DNA from: Candidatus Izemoplasmatales bacterium
GTDB lineage: Bacteria > Bacillota_I > Bacilli_A > Izemoplasmatales > Hujiaoplasmataceae
Assembly (NCBI GenBank): GCA_028702245.1
Contig: JAQVPE010000075.1
Span: 1 to 5,414, forward strand
Reading direction: 5' to 3'
Length of the DNA: 5,414 nt
Shown here: piece by piece, positions 5,393-5,414 of the stretch
Layout of the letters: every line of letters starts with the position of its first letter
Position numbering within the stretch: position 1 is the stretch's first letter
The notes under the pieces: generated by a model
Told to the model about the DNA's origin: nothing
Databases searched by the model: none
Seen by the model: the letters and a program-made list of their open reading frames with translations, nothing else
Made by a program: the position numbers and the translations under genes

Positions 5393-5401
5393 TGATATAA
5401 T
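5393..5401 (+). promoter_or_regulatory. Extended -10 promoter at the right edge
   Basis: TGATATAAT is identical to the ktrB extended -10. No clear -35 lies 16-18 bases upstream. Transcription would begin near 5408 and run out of the window, so it serves an unseen gene. The stretch 5271-5392 before it holds no gene I can support, only a weak CATCT/AGATG hairpin at about 5349-5366 followed by TTTTCTT. Confidence 0.6.
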
Positions 5402-5414
5402 AAACTATTATTTA

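Noticed and set aside
1..5414. A new multi-gene defence, mobile or biosynthetic system
   Set aside because: All larger genes belong to common housekeeping families. There are no CRISPR repeats, transposase, integrase, toxin-antitoxin pair or phage genes, and no att-like repeats were seen at the tRNA 3' ends.

Overview
The window looks like chromosomal DNA of a low-to-moderate GC Gram-positive-type bacterium (Bacillota, or a Mollicutes relative that keeps the standard code). The grounds are KtrA/KtrB-type potassium uptake, strong AGGAG-like ribosome binding sites, extended -10 promoters (TGATATAAT), U-tract terminators, tRNA genes with encoded CCA, and TGA used as a stop while Trp is TGG. The species cannot be named from sequence alone. 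The gene order ktrB then ktrA matches what is known from several mycoplasmas, but this is weak evidence.

Layout. 1-200: no intact gene; a reading that hops frames resembles the last membrane helix of an ABC sugar permease, so it may be a decayed gene end. 204-240: strong hairpin terminator shared by both strands. 248-2254 (minus): ktrB-ktrA operon for K+ uptake, with the ktrA ribosome binding site laid over the ktrB stop codon. 2255-2574: divergent control region with an extended -10 promoter on each side, a hairpin in the ktrB leader and a cluster of CGATTAT/GCGAT repeats. 2575-3931 (plus): an AEC-family permease followed closely by a small two-helix membrane protein of unknown function. 3932-4750 (minus): a two-domain glyoxalase/extradiol-dioxygenase (VOC) protein converging on the plus operon with no spacer; its apparent terminator lies inside the small membrane gene. 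4860-5270 (plus): promoter, tRNA-Arg(ACG), tRNA-Pro(UGG), a terminator-like hairpin, tRNA-Cys(GCA) and a terminator. 5271-5414: non-coding, ending in a promoter that faces out of the window.

The genes do not form one pathway: K+ homeostasis, organic-anion-type transport, a small-molecule enzyme and tRNA supply sit side by side. I found no CRISPR, phage, IS, toxin or defence module, and nothing that amounts to a new multi-gene system. The most interesting local feature is the minus-strand terminator encoded inside the plus-strand small membrane gene (3671-3697), which predicts overlapping convergent transcripts.
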